From assembly GCA_963457665.1 (NCBI GenBank), contig OY735233.1, positions 28,760,637 to 28,824,636 on the forward strand: a stretch of 64,000 nucleotides of DNA. Direction: 5' to 3'. This stretch comes from Thysanoteuthis rhombus. Lineage: Eukaryota; Mollusca; Cephalopoda; Oegopsida; Thysanoteuthidae. Below are positions 52,481 to 64,000 of this stretch, piece by piece. Within the stretch, counting starts at the first letter, position 1. Every line of letters begins with the position of its first letter. The notes under the pieces are model-generated. The model saw nothing but the letters and a program-made list of their open reading frames with translations. It made no database searches and had not been told where the DNA came from. The position numbers and the translations under genes are program-made.

Positions 52481-52899
52481 TAGCTAAATAAAGCCAGTTT
52501 ATGTGCGTCGTTGTATCATAGCTGTTTTTAAACAACAACAAAAAAAATTGAAGCCATAAAAAAAAACGTTTTCTCAAAACTGACCAAAGTCCCGAATAGA
52601 GACCTTATTGACTGATAATACCTAGATTTATACAGAAAAAATACATCTTCATAATTAACAATCATTCGGTGTTTTCCGAATTTTAACCAAAGAAATTCCA
52701 ATTCAGCGTTTGGAAGTTAATTGCATCTTAATGAATGGATACATGTTAGTTAGGGACCCACACCGTTATTTTCAGGATAGACCGGACACCAGTTCCTATA
52801 CTTAGCAACCGTCATTTCTATGCTGGAGCTTGATCAGTAATTAAGAGGGTTACTCGGTTATTCTGATCCTGAACACCGAAATTTTGCAATGTTTGTTAT

Positions 52900-55125
52900 G
52901 ATATATCGTTTGAAAGGGAATACTATCATCTTCTAAGTGTGTATCTTGCAAATTGGTATCTGTTAGCCCCAAACTACAACAGTCCAAAACGTAAATGTAA
53001 GTATACTAGCATTGAATTGATGCGAAAAACTCTGCTCTGAAGCTGATAAAATTCTTTTCCGATTTATATGTTTATAAAATCCAATGTTTGTACTGATAAA
53101 ATGTCAAGTTAGATTTGCCAGCATATTCTGTAAATGAAGTTATCAAAATTCCATTTCCGATATATATGCTCATTAAACACAATGTTTATACAGACAATGT
53201 GACATATCGTTAGAAAGGAAATAGTATCAGCTTTCTAAAAGTGTATTCTGTGAATTTGTATCTACTGGTCAAAGAAAGTCACAACCAATAACATGAAGTT
53301 AGGTATCCTAGTTTACTCTCTAAAACAGTCAATCAAACACTTTTTCCGATAAATATGCTCATAAAACCCAATATCGATACAGATGACAGGATATGTCTCT
53401 GAAAAGGTAATTCTATTAGATTTCTAACAGTGTATATTAGGAATTTTTATCTGTTAGGAAAAATATGTGACCGCCCAAAACATGAAGTTAGGTATGCAGG
53501 ATACTATTCAAATGAAACCGGTATATACGTTTATAGAATCCAATGCTTGCACAGATAACATGATACATTGATGGAAAGGCAATTTTATCAGCTCTCTAAT
53601 AGTGTATCTAGTCAATTCTTATTTGTTGGTCAGAAAAATGTTAAGCAAAAAACGTTGTCAGGTATGCGATCATTCTCTGTAAATAAAGCTAATAAGATTT
53701 TTTCCGATATAGGTCCTTATAAAATCCAATCATCATACAGAGAACATGATATATCGTTGGAAAAGGAATTGCATCTAAGTGTATCATGTCAATTTTTATC
53801 TTTTGGACAGAAAAAAGTTACGGAAAAAAAATGAAAGGTATACAATTATCCTCTTGATATATATCTTTATAAAAGCCAATGTTTGTTAGAAAAGGAATTT
53901 ATCAGATTTTTCACCGAAGATGCTGAAATTTAGCATATAGATATACATCTTCTCATGGCGAAGACCGCAATCTATGAGACGCTGACTGACTGAGGTAATT
54001 TAAGGTCATCAGAGGTCCTTTTTGGTTATTTTGAAACAGTTTAGCAAGCTTTTGGCCACAATTTAGCGCCTATGAAACTGACAATGGTCGAGGTCAAACG
54101 CAATACGAAGTTGATTACCGTGGTTATTTGAGGTCACCAGAGGTAACTGCTGTTCATTCTATCATTCTTTACAAATTTTCAGAGTTGTGGGCCACATTTT
54201 GTATCAAAGATGCTGAAGTTTAGCCTATGGATACATCTCCCACATCGAAGGTGACAGGCAAAGCAAGGTTAATCTTGGAGGTTATTCAAGATCATCAGTG
54301 GTCAATCCTGGTAACTTATATCCAATTTTTTAAGTTTATGGCAATATTATCGTACCTATGTGACTGAAATTTGGCTAGGAGTAAGTATTTTCTTGACAAA
54401 TGTTGAAGACAATGCAATATTGATCTCAGAATACATTTGAGGTCATCGGAGGGGATTTTTTGTCATTTCAGGCCAATTGTCCAAGTTGTTCGACACAATT
54501 TTGCACCTATGAAACTGGAATTTAGCATTGCCGTGGATCTTTGCGATTTTGATAGTTCACCGTATATCATTTCTAGCGATTTTTGTAAGTTTCTGGCCAC
54601 AGTATTAGATCTACGATACAGAAATCTTGCAAAGGTATGTGAAGCTAAAATTATCTTTCCAATATACAAATTTATAAAATCCAATGTTTGTAGACACAAT
54701 ATGATATATCGTTAGAAAGGGAATCGGATCAGATTTGGCACCAAAGTTGCTGAAATTTAGCACATGGTTACATCTTCTCAAGGCAAAAATCACTCTCTAG
54801 GGTTGGTTTCTGGCAGAAAATAGGAGAAATACCAATGTAGTGTACCAAGAATCACTGTCAAACTAAGCGATAACAACATTTGTTCTTTTTTGTGTAACAA
54901 ATTATTTTAAAATTATTTCCTCCATGGTAATGCAAGGGCGTCTCTCCTAGTAAAGCTAATGAAAATATGTACTGATATATACATTTGTAAAACGTAATGC
55001 TTAAACAGGTAACATGATACACGGTTGGAAAGGGAATTCTATTGACTTTATAAGTATGTATGTTGTTGTATTTTATCTGTTGGGCATGAAGATTACAGCC
55101 AATAATATGGAGTTAATATACTCAA
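52900..55125 (+). repeat. Degenerate ~190-bp repeat array with an inserted second repeat
   Basis: An anchor like 'gatatatcgttggaaaggga' recurs near 52905, 53205, 53397, 53560, 53749, 54702 and 55015. It is followed by 'tttctaatagtgtat', 'tatctgttggtcag', 'acatgaagttaggtat' and 'ttccgatatatatg' blocks. From about 53915 to 54650 the array is replaced by a different repeat with 'ggtcatcagaggtc' and 'gctgaaatttagc' motifs. No coding potential was seen. Confidence 0.6.
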
Positions 55126-56290
55126 ATAAACATGGTTCAAACTAGAATATCACCTTATTTCACCCATACTTTACAGCCTATTTAAAACCCACAAGTCTGA
55201 TAACCCTTCAAGATCCATTATATCAGGGGTAAGAAATGCACCCCATGAGATAGCCAGAGCAATAGCAAAATCTTAACTCCGTTACTAGTTACATTTCTTT
55301 CCACTTACATTAAGAACTCGGAAGTCTCCGTACACAAAATTAAAAAAAAGTGATGATATGAAACATATCATCTACTTAATCTGGCCCCTAACTGTATATG
55401 GAGGATACTCCAAGTTCAGACCCCCCAACTCACAGTCTGGCTCACTGATACCCTCATTCTCAACTACCAACACTAAGTTTCTAAGCTCTTCCAAGTTTAT
55501 CATATCATCTTTGAATGTGAGAATTGTATTTGCTACACCTTTTCTGGATTGTAAAAAGAACCTCTGAAAATGCAGATGGAATACAGCGAAATGCATCGAG
55601 CCGCATAAGCCTTGTTTTTATGATAATAAAATAGTTTTGAGATGCAAATTACTTTTTCTCAATATTTCACTTCCACAATGTCAAATTACTACAATCATTC
55701 TATTGGATTACTTACATCCAGAAAAAAACTATCCAATATATATACACACACACACGAGATTATAAGTTACATTAATTAATTTCACAACTTTAAATTTCAT
55801 GCATAAACATAGAAAATGCTACTGCATTTATTAGTCCACAATGTGAGAAAATATTCACCCCCTTCAATTTTTGAGTCTAGACATTAAACATGGGCTGTTC
55901 GTTTGGCTTTGAAATTATATATTGCATCTTTCCAAATTATTGCTTATTTTTATGTTAGCGTTTTTTTGTATGTATGTGTGTAATTTCTTATAGATTTTAG
56001 TTGAAATATTTGTGTGCCAATGAGTATTGTTATAAGCTTGTCAAAGCGTGTGAGTATAAACACTCTTTTTCTTCATTATGTTTCTCATATTTTGGATTAA
56101 ATCAAATATGTTTTAGTCGTTAAAGATCTTACATTAATATTTGGTTATCCATTTCTAATCTTTTCCATGCATTTCCTTTATTTTTCTCGTTTAAAAAAGT
56201 GTTATTTCCTTTCCATTTGTATATGAGTGATTCTTATTTTAGAATATTGAATTTTGAAATTTGTTTTCAGATATCCTTATCCATACAAAC
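55126..56290. other. Unassigned stretch
   Basis: The open frames 55358-55567 and 55372-55596 (opposite strand) overlap and have no recognisable motifs. Confidence 0.45.
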
Positions 56291-56334
56291 ACTTATACAT
56301 ATATATAGTCACACACACACTGACACACAGACAC

Positions 56335-56410
56335 ACAAACATATGTACATACAAGCGAACTTTCATCTATCAATATAGATGAAAGTTTGCTTGTATGTAC
56401 ATATGTTTGT
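56335..56410. repeat. 76-base hairpin with 36-bp arms
   Basis: The arms 56335-56370 and 56375-56410 are reverse complements except for one position (G at 56357), which would form a G-U pair in a plus-strand RNA. The loop is 4 bases (CAAT). Confidence 0.9.
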
Positions 56411-56449
56411 ATGTGCATCCATATGTATGTATGCATGAATGTATATGAC

Positions 56450-56826
56450 GTAAAATTGAAGACATCCATGATGCTCTCCGAAAGGCACACAGACGGAAAT
56501 TGCCAGGAATGGATAAAACCACAAATTTCTGACTAAACACACTCTCCACTGCTCATTCACGTAAATTTAACAAAATCTCTGTCCAACATCATGAACACTC
56601 TACATGAAGCATCTACATGGTTAAACAATGGCACCGCTTACCTCCTGCCTAAAAGCTATGAAATGAAAGACTCGAAAAACTACAGCCCTATTACCTGTTC
56701 CGCTACCCCCTATAAACTAATCATGTCAATTCTATCAGATAGAATGTACTCCCAGCTTGAAAACAAATGTCTTTTCCCCAAGAACAAAAAGGCTGCAAGA
56801 GAAGTTCCCATGGATGCAAAGACCAA

Positions 56827-56879
<53 letters not shown>

Positions 56880-58555
56880 TTGAGGATTGCCGAGCCAAAC
56901 GCCTGGATATATTACCAAAAAAGCGTTCGATATTGTACCACTAAAAGCCTTAGAAGTGCATAAAATCAAACCGACTATAATTGATTTCCTCATAGATAGC
57001 ATGATACAATGGTACACCAGACTCCTCATCAACCTCAATAGAGATACCTGTGAATCCAAAAATATAACAATTAACAGTAGAATCCTCCAAAGAGATTTTT
57101 AACCCTCCTTTTCATAGTCCTCACCCTTCTTTCAAGTGAACACTACCACCTATGCATTTAAAATCGGCAACAAGAGAATAAAACACCAATTCTTCATGGA
57201 TGATCTAATCCTATGCAAAGGATGACTAAGTGGCCTGTTGCAAACTGTTAAGAGGTTCAGTGATGAAGTTGGAATGAAATTTGTCCTCCATAAGTGTGCA
57301 AAAGCAACTTTCAGGCGAGGAATTAATGAAGACAATGGAATCTAACATGCATTCTTGAAAGAAAGAATAAAAAAGGAGTACTACAGAAGGGTACGAGCTA
57401 TCCTTAAAACTGAACTTAAACTTAAGAACTGCATTCAAGCTATCAGCTATTTGCCAATACCCGAAGTACACTTCAGCTTTTACACCATCAACTGGAACAT
57501 AACTGGCATACACAAAATGGATGTTAAAATAAGGAAACTTCTAAGCAACAACAGAGTGGACCACCTAAGACGTAGATCAACTCTACTCCCCAGGAAAGAA
57601 GCTGGTAGATCTAGTTAGAACTGCCATACAAAACCATAAACCTACACGCTTACCTGCAGGCAAGTTAGGACTGGATGTTGATTAGTGAAAAAACATCGAA
57701 CAGCAAAAAGTTGTGAGTAAATTTGAGGCATTCCGAGATTAATCAAACATAACAACAAGTTCTGAGACACACTGTGAAAAAGGTTGAAAAAAAGTGACTA
57801 GGAATATCTGGGAACAGAAACCCCTGCACGGCCAATAACCACTTCGTACCCAGGATGCTGATATAGATTATACCAAATCCCACCAGTGGCTACAAAGTCA
57901 ACGGTTAAAGGCCGAAACAGAGGGCTTCATTCTTGCTAACCAAGACATAGACCTCTCCACTGTGAACTACCTAGCACACATTATTAAAAAATTGGTAACC
58001 CTAACTGCAGGTTCTATGACAGAGCAGCTGAGACCCTCAATCAAAATCTTATATAGATGTTCTGTTCTAACCTCCAATGAATGCAGACTTGGACATGATT
58101 GTGGACCAGTACATCCACTGGATAGTCTTTAAGAACTGTGGTGCATCAAATACAGTACATTGATAAGAAATTGCAATATTATGGGATTTCCCAGTACATA
58201 ACACACGGATCGGACCATTGAAGCCAGACATTAAGCACAAGAAGGAAAAGGGATGCCTGTTAATATAACCATTCTCTCAGACAAAACATATCATATGAAA
58301 AATTATCCAAGTATAAAAGTCTGAAAATTGAGATCACAATGTGGCAAATTAAGACTGAAACAATACTTGATTTTATAGGACCCCTAGGGGTCATAAAAAG
58401 AGGTGATGACAATCTACGTAAAGTACCAGGAAACTCAAGAATATATGAAATACTGAAAATTGTCCTCGCAGGCACTTGCCCATAACCTTCGCAAAACGCT
58501 GTCCACGTAAATATTTTGTCTTTCATACAACTATGTACTGTTTCTTGAGTAGCCT
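56450..58555 (+). mobile_element. R2-superfamily-like LINE remnant, RT region
   Basis: Landmarks in shifting plus-strand frames are DALRKAHRRKLPGMDKTTNF near 56470, then LLPKSYEMKDSKNYSPITCS (56657-56716) and YKLIMSILSDRMYSQLE, typical RT domain 2. Next come KKHQFFMDDLILC-like (57180-57216, the catalytic box reading FMDD), SDEVGMKFVLHKCAKATF and KERIKKEYYRRVRAILKTEL (57355-57414). An ACT run (56829-56880) interrupts the RT. Many stops make it inactive. The related C-termini at 61.5-62.8 kb carry a restriction-like endonuclease, which assigns the group. Confidence 0.68.
56829..56880. repeat. (ACT)n microsatellite inside the LINE RT
   Basis: About seventeen ACT units, in frame as poly-Thr. Confidence 0.9.
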
Positions 58556-58569
58556 GTTGTGCGGACCCC

Positions 58570-58572
<3 letters not shown>

Positions 58573-58643
<71 letters not shown>
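58573..58643. repeat. (TA)n microsatellite
   Basis: Long TA run directly after the LINE remnant. Confidence 0.9.
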
Positions 58644-58647
<4 letters not shown>

Positions 58648-58711
58648 AAAAACAAAACACTATTTATCGTTGCCTGCTCAAAGTTTCTTGCTGAAACTTA
58701 CTGTGCGATTA

Positions 58712-59215
58712 ATATTCATCATCATCACCATCATGAGTATGTTAGCATCCGTTATTTTGACATTGACCTTCATCAAGATTCGCCAGACCTCTCTATCATA
58801 GGAGCCAGTGCTTTCTAAAATTATTGAGCTAGTCATGCAATCTCACTTTCTGTCGGCCACAGCTTCGCACCTGATCTCTGGGGATCCACGTTGTGAGTCG
58901 TGATGTCCAGCAGTTATCTGCTATTCTTACAAGACAGTCAGCCCATTGCCATTTAAGTTTTCTAACAGTTTCTACAATGTCCATTCTCTAATATACTGTG
59001 CTGTCTTATGATCTCCCCAAGTGAAGTGAAGCCTGATTTTCATGTGCACATTGCATGGTTCTCAGTTTTAATCTTTTGGTTAGGTTCCATGTTTCAGCTC
59101 TATATGTGATCATCAGTAGGATATATAGGTTGTATACCATTCTTTTCAGGACTAATGGGATTTTTTTTGTTCTTAAAAGTCGAGCTTGCTCTACTGAAAG
59201 CTTGCCAGCCTACCA
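58712..59215 (-). mobile_element. RTE-like LINE, RT C-terminus and 3' end
   Basis: The minus strand shows the standard order: RA-SSTFK(N)KKN/IP-like (59160-59200), YNLYILLMITYRAETW-like (59085-59135), RAQRTMQCAHENQ-like, KLKWQWADCLVRI and WIPRDQVRS-like (58870-58890), ending at a CAT-rich triplet tail near 58717-58733. Several stops. Confidence 0.68.
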
Positions 59216-59980
59216 GGTATCAAAAGTAATTAACCAGGTGTTGACAACGAAGATTATCTTCTCATTCTCTTACTCATTAATCTTTCAATTTTAGTTGCCT
59301 TTATTTCTAAATGTAATACAAACAGGGATTAGTTTTAAATACACACATCTTCATACATGTTAATAAACGATATAACTTTCTTTTCTGCCCTCCCACCTCT
59401 AATTAAACAACCTGAATTTATTTTCTGCTCTCTCCTTCTCTACACTCTCATAAAATGCCTTAATTTCCTTCCCCATTCTCTCTCTCTTTTCACCTACTCA
59501 GAAACTTCCGCCCTCTCTTCCTATCCTCATTAAACTATAAAAGCAACAAAAATTAGGATGAAAGTAAATAGTAGCAAAATATCATTGATAATAAATGAAA
59601 ATACTTAATCTGATATAATAAATGAATAAATTGAATTGCCAATACTGAATTACCAGTTATTGACGAACTTTGTGCAGAAGCGATCAGGATAGGGGATAAG
59701 TTTAGGTGTTCGATTTGGACGCACGCTTGCTACTGATACATGCTGCTCAGTGGCAAAAGTGGTCAGTGTTTATCTAGCCATCCCCCGGTGAAGGGAGAGG
59801 TGAGTCCGATTTTCCAAATGGGACTTATTTCTTATCCTGATTTTCGATTTCCCTTTGGCAATGAGTGAATATATAAAGTGCAGATTGGAAAATAGAATGA
59901 ATTCTTAATGAAAATGGAACTCACGAATGAATAAATTCATTCACAGTGAGTGAGCTCAGAAAGCATAAGAATCACAAAAC
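59216..59980. other. Unassigned stretch
   Basis: AT- and CT-rich sequence, nothing recognised. Confidence 0.5.
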
Positions 59981-59984
59981 ATTT

Positions 59985-60169
59985 TAACTGATCTAAAAAA
60001 ATAAAATAAAAACGTGGGCTTAAAGATGAACAGAACAAAGACAAAAGAAATCTTAAACGCTAAAGACCCCATTAGAATAGAATTTGATCAACAACAAGAG
60101 GTTGATGAATTGATTTACCTAGGACAGTTAGAGAAGGACCATGAAAGCGAAATAGAACAACGCGTATCA

Positions 60170-60229
<60 letters not shown>

Positions 60230-60520
60230 AATGCCAGGGATAACCCCAAGAGATAGGAAAATCAACTTGTATCAGATGAAGAACTACAGATGAAGATATT
60301 CAAATAATTAATTTAGACGCGCTAGACACTTAGCAAGAAGACACAGCACAAATAACAATAAGATTGGTTCCCATGGGACAGTAAACACAGCAGGAAAAGA
60401 TCTGACACAAGATGGAGGGATGAGATTGAAAGACATGTCGAAGTTCACCATAATGGCAGTAGTCATGGAAGGAAATGGGAAAGGCCTTCACCCAGCTGTG
60501 GACATAGCGGTTAATGATAA
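59985..60520 (+). mobile_element. LINE remnant, RT C-terminal fragment (second family)
   Basis: The frame at 60014-60256 encodes GLKMNRTKTKEIL, then VDELIYLGQLEKDHESEIEQ, after which a GA run (60174-60229) replaces the coding with Arg-Glu repeats. The distal part (WFPWDSKHSRKRSDTRWRDE near 60366-60425 in another frame) matches the tail of the same family. Confidence 0.62.
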
Positions 60521-61120
60521 AAATTGAAAACGGGAATACTATGCCACATTTTTCAGTGACAGCAATAAAGGAGATTCATGGCAACTTTTGTTGTTGTAAA
60601 TTGAAAGAAAAATTTTGATTGAACTGAAATTCATGAAGGAAACAATAAAAATAATCTAATCATAATAACATTTAGAATAATAAATACTAATACGGGTAAT
60701 TAATACTATATTTCGGATACATGAGGAGAATAGATACTACACTTTGATCCATATTTTTCGCTCTCCCACAAGAGTAATATGTGACACAAGGTCGGTTTAA
60801 TGTTTGGTTCCATAAACGAGAAGCTAAAGAAAAAGCTCGAGTTGCCGCAACTGGTGTTGCTAAGGCGCCAGGGCAAACCAAGCCCTTACTTCTTAGTGCA
60901 ATGGAAAGATGCTGCCCCAGGGCTTATTGATCCCTCGAGACTGGGTAGAGATATTTTTTGAGGCCACAGGACGAATCTTAGGCCTGTCGCGCTTGGTAGG
61001 CCATCATCGGTCACGTCATTGGACCGGTGCAAACCTACCAAGGGGTGGACTGCAAGCAGATATTACAATTTGATGTTGGCTGCAAAGAGAGCATTCCGGG
61101 ACCCAACTGCTCTATCGTCG

Positions 61121-61159
<39 letters not shown>

Positions 61160-61550
61160 GCAGCAGCTGATGTCATTTTGTGTCCTTCGTTGGACATTCC
61201 TCATACTCAAATCAAAACCGGAAAAAATGTTATGAAGGTTATAAACTTTATTTATCATTTGAATTACACGTAAGTTGAAAAAGGATCTTTTTTGCAGAAA
61301 TTTGCAAAAAAGTGATTGATTCAGTTTCAAATTTTGATATGATAAACTGAAAAACACTGATATAAGTCGTATATTTTTATGTCAGGATTATATTAATCAT
61401 GTTTCTCTTTTTTCAACTGACTGGAAAAATCAAAAAGCAGCGCAACGAACAACAAAATGAAAAATGGAACAGCAAAGCAAACAAGGAAAAAAAATGAAAA
61501 AAGAAAAAATTATACGGAGAGTTTGAAAGACAAATATGGGATGTGGCAGA
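60521..61550. other. Unassigned stretch with GC-richer block and ATC microsatellite
   Basis: A GC-richer block at about 60840-61110 could be the 3' part of an unknown repeat; it ends in an ATC run (61115-61158). The following 'tgtccttcgttggacattcc' (61180-61199) resembles the tail at 51730-51750 and the RTE 3' ends. Confidence 0.4.
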
Positions 61551-62165
61551 CGAGAGATCATTGATATCGCTACAAAAAGGAAACCTGAAGAGAGAAACGG
61601 AATCGCTCATCATGGCAGCTCAAAACGAATGCACCAGGATAAACTATATAAAAACAGAAATTGACAGAACACAGACAAACAGCAAATGCTGCCTGTGGTG
61701 AAAGAGATGAGACCGTAAACCACATAACAAGTGAATGTACTCAACTAGCCCTGAGGGAGTATAAACACGGACACGATAGAGTGGCAACAGCGATACACTG
61801 GGAACTGAGTAAACTAATGGGATTTAACCATACGGATAAGTGGTACCAACACAAACCGGAGACAGCCCCGGAGAATGGAAACCATAAATTACTTCGGGAC
61901 TTTGACATCAAAACAGACCACTTCATCAGGTAAGAAAACCGGACCTGGTAATTGTAGACAAGAAGAGGAAAACCTGCCAAATAATAGACGTGGCTGAGCA
62001 TGCAGACCATAGAGTAAAGAGGAAAGAGAGTGAAAAACTGGAAAAATACCAAGATCTGACAAGAAAACTGAAGAAGATGTAGAACTTAAAGTCAGGGTAG
62101 TACCAGTAATAATAGGCGTACTAGGAATCTGTCCTGAAGACACTGAGGACGAGATTAGAGATGCT
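61550..62165 (+). mobile_element. R2-superfamily-like LINE C-terminus, copy 1 (endonuclease motif intact, frameshifted)
   Basis: The coding starts with LKRETESLIMAAQNECTRIN (61580-61640). After a frame change it gives a Cys-His segment ending ETVNHITSEC, then TQLALREYKHGHDRVATAIH and DFDIKTDHF (frame 61661-61933). At 61930 a frameshift leads to VRKPDLVIVDKKRKTCQIID (61930-61989), the PD...D...K signature of a restriction-like endonuclease with all key residues present. Confidence 0.65.
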
Positions 62166-62169
62166 GGAT

Positions 62170-62760
62170 ATAAAATAATAATATCATCGACATGGAGACG
62201 TAAAGGAAACCTGAAAAGAGAAGGAGAATCACTCATCATGGCAGCCGAAAACAAATGCGTCAGGACAAACTATATCAAAGCGAAAATCGATAGAACTAAA
62301 CCAAATACCAAATACTGCGTATGCAGTGAAACAGTTGAAACCGTAAACCACATAACTAGTGAATGTAGTCAACTAGCTCAGAAGGAGTATAAACACAGTC
62401 ACGATGGGGTAGCAACTGTGATGCACTGGGAACGAATGGATTCAATAATGCAGACAAACCGGAGAATGGAAGTCACAATTACTCTGGAAGTTTGGCATCC
62501 AAACTGACCATTCAAGTGAGAAGACCGGTTCTTGTGATTGTGGTTAAGAAAATGAGAACCTGCCAAATAATACATATGGCCGCACCTGCAGATCACAGAG
62601 GGGTAGTACCAGCAATGGTACGTGCACTCGGAACCGTTCTTAGGAGATTGAAAGCGAGATCGGAAGAACTAGGGACGAAAGGAAGGATCGGGACTATACC
62701 GACCACAGCACTGCAGGGGACTGCACAAATACCGAGGAGAGTGCTAGAAATATGAGTTCT
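62170..62760 (+). mobile_element. R2-superfamily-like LINE C-terminus, copy 2 (endonuclease dead)
   Basis: Frame 62238-62507 gives NYIKAKIDRTK, a Cys-His segment (KYCVCSETVETVNHITSEC, in which Tyr replaces the first Cys of the C-x2-C pair) and LAQKEYKHSHDGVATVMHW. Frame 62492-62755 then reads RRPVLVIVVKKMRTCQIIHM: relative to copy 1 both acidic residues of PD...D are Val and the later IID is IIH. It ends with ALQGTAQIPRRVLEI, the expected C-terminus. Confidence 0.68.
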
Positions 62761-62859
62761 ACGTCCCCCAGCTGACAGCAGTGGCCTAACAGAGAGAATA
62801 GGAAAGAAGGTGAAAAGAGGAAAAAAACAACAAAAAACACAAAACGGCATGGTGGCCAA

Positions 62860-63065
62860 GGCACGAACCACAGCGTTGCTGCGATTGGTGAGAAGAGGAC
62901 CGAAGACCTGAAGAGACTTACCTACTTCAGCGGTAACCATCATGCAACTGGTGTGAAACTGTAAACCACAGTACTGCTGCGGGCTGTGAGAGTGTAGAGA
63001 AGAGGGCTGGAGACCTGAGGAGACTTGCTGTCACCCAGTTTCCAGCTGTGATCACTGGTGTGAAA
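62860..63065 (+). repeat. Two ~100-bp units in the LINE 3' region
   Basis: Two units (about 62860-62957 and 62958-63065) share 'aaccacag(c/t)', 'ttgctgcg/ctgctgcggg', 'gagaag', 'gaagacctgaagagactt' or 'ggagacctgaggagacttg' and end in 'actggtgtga'. They follow the C-terminus above and probably belong to its 3' untranslated region. Confidence 0.55.
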
Positions 63066-64000
63066 ATTACCAACAATAATATAAAGGAAATCGAATTCAA
63101 TTATCATTTGACTGCTTTTTTTGCTTATTTGTTTCCTCAACTCAAATGGTCAGGTATGCCATTATCTATCTCATAATTCGTAATTGTAATTGCCATTCAT
63201 ATGTTGCAAGATATACACTTACGGCAGAAGTAATAAATATGGTAAGGTGAAATATTGTTCCACAGACTCAGGAAAAAAATTACCTTATTTGCGCCCTAAA
63301 TCAAACACGTTTTATCGTGCAAATCAGATTGAGTGATCAGTGTCGTTTTTGATTGGTTGTTATTTGGATGACATAATATGGTCATACTTTGATAATACAA
63401 GAAACGCTTCTGCCTGCCTGATGGTTGAAAATTTTAGATACTGGCGTGAGTCAATAATTTCAATTTCCTGCTTTATAAAACTGCAACATGTACCTTCAGG
63501 GAGGGGAAATGTTGTATGTAACAGTAAGAAACGAGTGAACGTTGTAAATTTTTGTGTATATAAACATCACTATATCCCCGTTAAATAAGACACCTCGACT
63601 GGCATTTTGAATAAATTGATACCATTGTTTCAAGTCCTCAAACTCCCAGAAATTTAAGTGGGCGGTATAGCAAGTAGGTTGGATTGGACTCTAAGAACAA
63701 TATATCATTTTATTGTAGAAATTTATAGCAGCATTTTAAAGTTTTATTTCTTATATATGTTATTTATTTATAATAAACATTTAAAATTTCAGTCAGATAT
63801 CTTTTGCATTGTTGATCTTTATCATATAAAATTCTAAACCGCCAGATAGGCGGGAATTTATATTGTATTATTGACATATGCTGATATCATGGTTCTCAAC
63901 CTGGGAGGACTTTCAAAAACCATGGTGGAATTTTATTCCATTTCAAAGTGTATGAGAATGACATTGGGTATTTGTTTAAATTATCACCATCCTGACCGAC
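63066..64000. other. Unassigned stretch
   Basis: No feature supported. The 82-codon frame at 63340-63588 has no recognisable motif. Confidence 0.5.

Noticed and set aside
61019-61273. 84-codon frame with poly-Ser
   Set aside because: Poly-Ser comes from the ATC/TCA microsatellite; the flanks lack a known family and look like repeat debris.
48043-64000. A third alternative terminal exon
   Set aside because: I looked for another LLRDPR-type 3'-PSB frame downstream of exon 5B and saw none on the plus strand.

Overview
The window looks like animal nuclear DNA, most likely from a mollusc and probably a coleoid cephalopod (octopus or squid group). It is AT-rich, has kilobase-scale introns with GT-AG borders and abundant CA/TA/GA microsatellites, and is packed with decayed RTE-like LINE copies plus tRNA-related repeats. 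The cephalopod placement is inference from the style of the repeats, not proven here. Nothing suggests bacterial operons.

One gene is supported, on the + strand: a type II membrane Gal/GlcNAc-6-O-sulfotransferase-like enzyme (CHST1-7 family). Four upstream coding exons encode the anchor (24078-24183), the stem (25559-25699 and 26855-26905) and the 5'-PAPS-binding loop RSGSS (27203-27383). Two different downstream exons, 35465-36302 (5A) and 47235-48042 (5B), each carry a complete 3'-PAPS-binding motif (LLRDPR) and C-terminal half, ending in their own stop. Both acceptors have the phase needed by the exon 4 donor, and I see no second copy of exons 1-4. The simplest reading is one promoter-proximal module shared by two mutually exclusive terminal exons, giving 435- and 425-residue isoforms that keep the anchor and 5'-PSB but differ in the rest of the catalytic domain. 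This is the most interesting feature of the window.

Layout: 1-16.6 kb is a graveyard of RTE-like LINE fragments on both strands, with a mariner-like relic at 12.8-13.3 kb and a short terminal-inverted-repeat element at 16.5 kb. From 16.6 to 24.1 kb there are mostly microsatellites and unassigned DNA. The gene covers 24.1-48.0 kb; its last intron for isoform B (19.9 kb) holds exon 5A, a palindromic tRNA-like composite repeat (second copy at 46.3 kb), RTE tails and a LINE whose reverse transcriptase region expanded into about eleven 93-bp tandem units. From 48 to 64 kb there is a Penelope-like GIY-YIG remnant, a degenerate ~190-bp repeat array, a LINE with an R2-type restriction-like endonuclease (56.4-58.5 kb, with two further tandem C-termini at 61.5-63.1 kb) and more RTE fragments. 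No other host gene could be supported.
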